DNA of 8,318 bases from Terriglobia bacterium (GTDB lineage: Bacteria > Acidobacteriota > Terriglobia > UBA7540). The position numbers and the translations under genes are program-made. Where the stretch lies: assembly GCA_030042795.1 (NCBI GenBank), contig JASHYZ010000626.1:1-8318 (forward strand), given 5' to 3'. The notes beneath the pieces were generated by a model. That model did no database searches. It was not told the origin of the DNA and saw only the letters and a list, made by a program, of their open reading frames with translations. Below are positions 6,150 through 8,318 of this stretch, piece by piece; within the stretch, counting starts at the first letter, position 1, and the number at the start of each line of letters is the position of its first letter.

Positions 6150-6164
6150 GCGGCCAAGGGCCGC
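6150..6164. other. GC hairpin beside the repeat, downstream of the isomerase gene
   Basis: GCGGCC (6150-6155) and GGCCGC (6159-6164) form a perfect 6-bp stem with a 3-nt loop, 35 bp past the isomerase stop on the minus strand. On that strand it is followed by AAGCAAAAG rather than a U-run, so it does not qualify as an intrinsic terminator. It may be the outer edge of the adjacent repeat. Confidence 0.35.
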
Positions 6165-6198
6165 GCCAGGTTGAGTCCTTGTTCTTGGCATCGCAAGA

Positions 6199-7332
6199 TC
6201 AATCCTCGAATACCACCTTCCCAATCACTTCCGGCGAGATACTCCGGCGCGCCAGCGGCCGGCGAAAGTCGCTCTCAAGCTCCGGCACGTAAAACCGCAG
6301 AAGGCGCGACGGTTTCTCCGGAACCAACCGGTATGGGCTGGAGCCTGCCGGCACCACCCAGGTCTGGCCCGGACGGAAGGCCAACCACCCGGCTTCGATC
6401 TCCACCCGGCCGGCGCCGGAAATCACGGCCAGGCATTCGACTCGGTCCTTGGAAGCGGGGAACTTGGCCGGCTCGCGGAGCCCCAACTCCTCCACCGCGA
6501 AGTGGCGGCACGCCACCGCATAGCGCCGCTTCCCAAAGGGTTCCTGAAACTCGAGTTTGGGCAGATCACGGCAGGCAGGCGCGTCAAGCTCGGTGGTCTC
6601 AAGACCGCGCTTGAGATGAAGCTGACGAGGCCGCCCCGTGGCATCGAGGCGGCCATAGTCATCGAGGCGATAGGTGACGTCGCTGGTCTCCGAGACTTCG
6701 AACAGCACCAACCCCGGACCCAGCGCGTGCAAGGTTCCGGCCGGCACGTAAACAGCCTCCGCAGACTTGGGACGAAACCGGTTGGCGAACTCGAGCGAGC
6801 GCGCCTCGCGGCAGGCGGCCTCCAACGCTGCGCGCGTGGTTTCTTCCGGGAGCGCCAGGGCGATCTCCGCGTCTCGTTCGCAATCGATGAAATACCACGC
6901 CTCCGTCTTGCCGCGGCTCTTCTCATGGCGCGCGGCGTAATCGTCATTGGGGTGGACCTGCATCGAAAGCCAGTCACTGGTGAACAGGAATTTTGCCAGC
7001 AGTGGAAAGGCACCCCCGCTGCATCGCCGCCCGCAGAGCTCGGTGGGCCAGCTTTTCATGACCTCACCTAGAGTCACGCCCGCCACCGGGCCGCTCAAGA
7101 ACGTAGCCTGCTCGCCCGTCAGCCACGCCTCGCCGATTTGAGGAAGGGTCGCTTCAGCGTACTCGGCCTCTGCGCTCTCGGCGCCCGGGAGCATAGGATT
7201 GGGACCACCATCCCCCGCATCCATCTCGGGCGCCGGGTAGAGCGGCTCAAGATTCTCGCGGCCCCAAATTTTTTCTTTGAAGTCGGGAGCAAGCAGTAGC
7301 GGAGTGTCAAGCTTTGGCATAGGCGGGGGCAT
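6199..7332 (-). CDS. manA: Mannose-6-phosphate isomerase, class I-like cupin
   Basis: Zinc-dependent interconversion of fructose-6-phosphate and mannose-6-phosphate, the entry step to GDP-mannose. The metal ligands expected in the family are visible: Gln125 and His127 in QVHPND, Glu144 in GKTEAWYF, and His202 in AGTLHALG. Other landmarks are FKEKIWG (18-24), IGEAWLTGE (66-74), FPLLAKFLF (109-117) and SDVTYRLDDYGR (217-228). Length is 377 residues; between the KIWG and GEAW motifs lies an acidic, Pro/Ala-rich stretch (about 33-65) that seems longer than in typical short isomerases. A second cupin half follows to the C terminus. The ATG at 7332 overlaps the end of the aminotransferase gene by 26 bp; an ATG at 7320 is also possible (14 bp overlap). 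Neither has a clear ribosome binding site, which fits translational coupling. The partner manC gene lies beyond the repeat block. Confidence 0.92.
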   Translation of the reverse strand: MPPPMPKLDTPLLLAPDFKEKIWGRENLEPLYPAPEMDAGDGGPNPMLPGAESAEAEYAEATLPQIGEAWLTGEQATFLSGPVAGVTLGEVMKSWPTELCGRRCSGGAFPLLAKFLFTSDWLSMQVHPNDDYAARHEKSRGKTEAWYFIDCERDAEIALALPEETTRAALEAACREARSLEFANRFRPKSAEAVYVPAGTLHALGPGLVLFEVSETSDVTYRLDDYGRLDATGRPRQLHLKRGLETTELDAPACRDLPKLEFQEPFGKRRYAVACRHFAVEELGLREPAKFPASKDRVECLAVISGAGRVEIEAGWLAFRPGQTWVVPAGSSPYRLVPEKPSRLLRFYVPELESDFRRPLARRSISPEVIGKVVFED

Positions 7333-8318
7333 AAGCGGCGGAAGCGTGGGCCGGCCAGATCTGTTTCAAAAAGGCGGCGAACCGCGTCAAACCTTCCTCG
7401 ATTTGCTCGAGCGAGGCGGCGTAGGAAAAGCGCAGATGTTCGTCAGTCCCGAAGGCGGAGCCCGGCACCACGGCCACATGGGCCTCGTCGAGCAATCGCG
7501 TGGCAAGGGTGGTGACGTCGAGTCCGGCCGTCAGACACTCGCGTACGTTTGGATAAGCGTAAAACGCTCCCTCCGGCATGGTGCAACGCACACCCGGCAA
7601 GGCGTTCAGACCAGCAACGATGCGATTGCGGCGGCGTTCGTATTCCGCCCGCATGGCTTCGACGGAATCCTGCGGGCCGGTCAGCGCTTCGACGGCGGCG
7701 CGCTGCACAAACGAGGTTACGTTCGAGGTGGAGTGGCTTTGAAGCTTCACCATGTTCGAGATCAGCTTCGAGGCGCCCAGAGCGAAACCCACACGCCAGC
7801 CCGTCATGGCGTAGGTTTTGGAAAGCGAGCCCACCACCACCAGGTTTTCACGGTTGCCCGAAGCTCCCAGCGAAAAGGGCCGAAGGTTGTCGTACAGAAA
7901 CCGGCAGTAACATTCGTCCGACAGCAGCCATAAGCTGTGCCGTACGGCCAGCGCCAGCAGCTTTTCCATTTCTTCCGCCGGCACGACGGCGCCGGTGGGA
8001 TTGCTCGGCGAATTCACCATGATCAGCCGTGTTTTCGGCGTGATCAGCCGTTCCACGGCGGCGGCTCGGATGGCGAAACCCTCGTCCTCGCACGTCTGAA
8101 GCATAACGGGCTGGCCATCGGCGTAACGGATGATGTCAAGAAACGACGTCCAGTAGGGCACCGGCAAAATGACTTCATCGCCAGGGTTCACGAGGGCGGA
8201 CACAGCTTCAAAGATGCCCTGCTTGCCGCCCACGGTCACCACACATTCCTCCGGCTGGTAGTTGGAGCCGAAGTCATGACGGTGGCGCTCCACGATGGCG
8301 CGCTTGAGGTCGCTAATC
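7307..8318 (-). CDS. Pyridoxal-phosphate aminotransferase, class I (aspartate aminotransferase-like), 5' end outside window
   Basis: The frame is open to the window edge: codons upstream of the GTG at 8293 continue without a stop, so about 60 N-terminal residues are missing; 336 are present. Numbering from the first full codon, the fold-type I signatures are TVGGKQGIF (about 28-36), PYWTSF (54-59), Asn106 in SPSNPTG, Asp134 and Tyr137 in DECY, the Schiff-base Lys167 in SLSKTYAMTGWRVGF (base 7819), and Arg296 in HLRFSYA, which binds the substrate carboxylate. This set matches the aspartate aminotransferase subgroup that includes bacillary and Thermus enzymes. It most likely transfers the amino group between aspartate and 2-oxoglutarate, but other acceptors such as prephenate cannot be excluded. 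The C terminus ends in an unusual Ala/Tyr/Pro-rich tail. Its stop lies inside the start of the isomerase gene, so the two are probably one transcript. Confidence 0.92.
   Translation of the reverse strand, partial: ISDLKRAIVERHRHDFGSNYQPEECVVTVGGKQGIFEAVSALVNPGDEVILPVPYWTSFLDIIRYADGQPVMLQTCEDEGFAIRAAAVERLITPKTRLIMVNSPSNPTGAVVPAEEMEKLLALAVRHSLWLLSDECYCRFLYDNLRPFSLGASGNRENLVVVGSLSKTYAMTGWRVGFALGASKLISNMVKLQSHSTSNVTSFVQRAAVEALTGPQDSVEAMRAEYERRRNRIVAGLNALPGVRCTMPEGAFYAYPNVRECLTAGLDVTTLATRLLDEAHVAVVPGSAFGTDEHLRFSYAASLEQIEEGLTRFAAFLKQIWPAHASAAYAPAYAKA

Noticed and set aside
5728..6292. Several plus-strand open frames (5728-5961, 5983-6174, 6005-6292) across the manC-manA gap
   Set aside because: They overlap the repeat block and neighbouring real genes, lack ribosome binding sites and have no family-like composition; the repeat structure explains the sequence better.
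1..8318. CRISPR array, tRNA or rRNA genes, prophage or defence genes
   Set aside because: No regularly spaced direct repeats, cloverleaf-like sequence, or relevant protein motif was found on either strand.

Overview
The window reads as a chromosomal segment of a GC-rich soil-type bacterium. The best guess is a member of the Acidobacteriota. This rests on the style of the GMC oxidoreductase with its Cys cluster and small Tat-exported partner, on the secreted carboxypeptidase-regulatory-domain/TPR protein, and on the overall codon use. It is an inference from remembered family resemblance, not from a search. Seven protein genes are supported as real, and both window ends cut through a gene.

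Left part, plus strand (1-2740): the 3' three quarters of a GMC-family FAD oxidoreductase are followed, after a gap with two GC-rich hairpins, by a gluconate 2-dehydrogenase subunit 3 family protein with a twin-arginine signal. Together they look like an exported sugar or alcohol dehydrogenase complex. Next comes pyrR, a PRPP-binding regulator of pyrimidine genes. No pyrB or pyrC follows it. A stem-loop just before its ATG contains the likely ribosome binding site.

Right part, minus strand (8318-2799): in transcription order there is an aspartate-aminotransferase-like PLP enzyme (5' end outside the window), a cupin mannose-6-phosphate isomerase overlapping it, a 470-bp non-coding gap, a single-domain mannose-1-phosphate guanylyltransferase, a secreted TPR protein and a small DUF2752 membrane protein. 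The isomerase and guanylyltransferase are the first and last steps from fructose-6-phosphate to GDP-mannose; the phosphomannomutase between them is not here. pyrR and the DUF2752 gene are convergent, separated by about 58 bp with no clear terminator.

The most unusual DNA is the gap between the isomerase and guanylyltransferase genes. It carries a block of about 291 bp with imperfect terminal inverted repeats (25 of 32 positions match) and several direct and inverted copies of CACGGAG and CACAGAG motifs around two GCGGC-nnn-GCCGC hairpins. It has no convincing ORF and looks like a MITE-like or composite palindromic repeat. Otherwise the window is mostly ordinary housekeeping and envelope metabolism; no defence system, phage, CRISPR array or RNA gene was seen.
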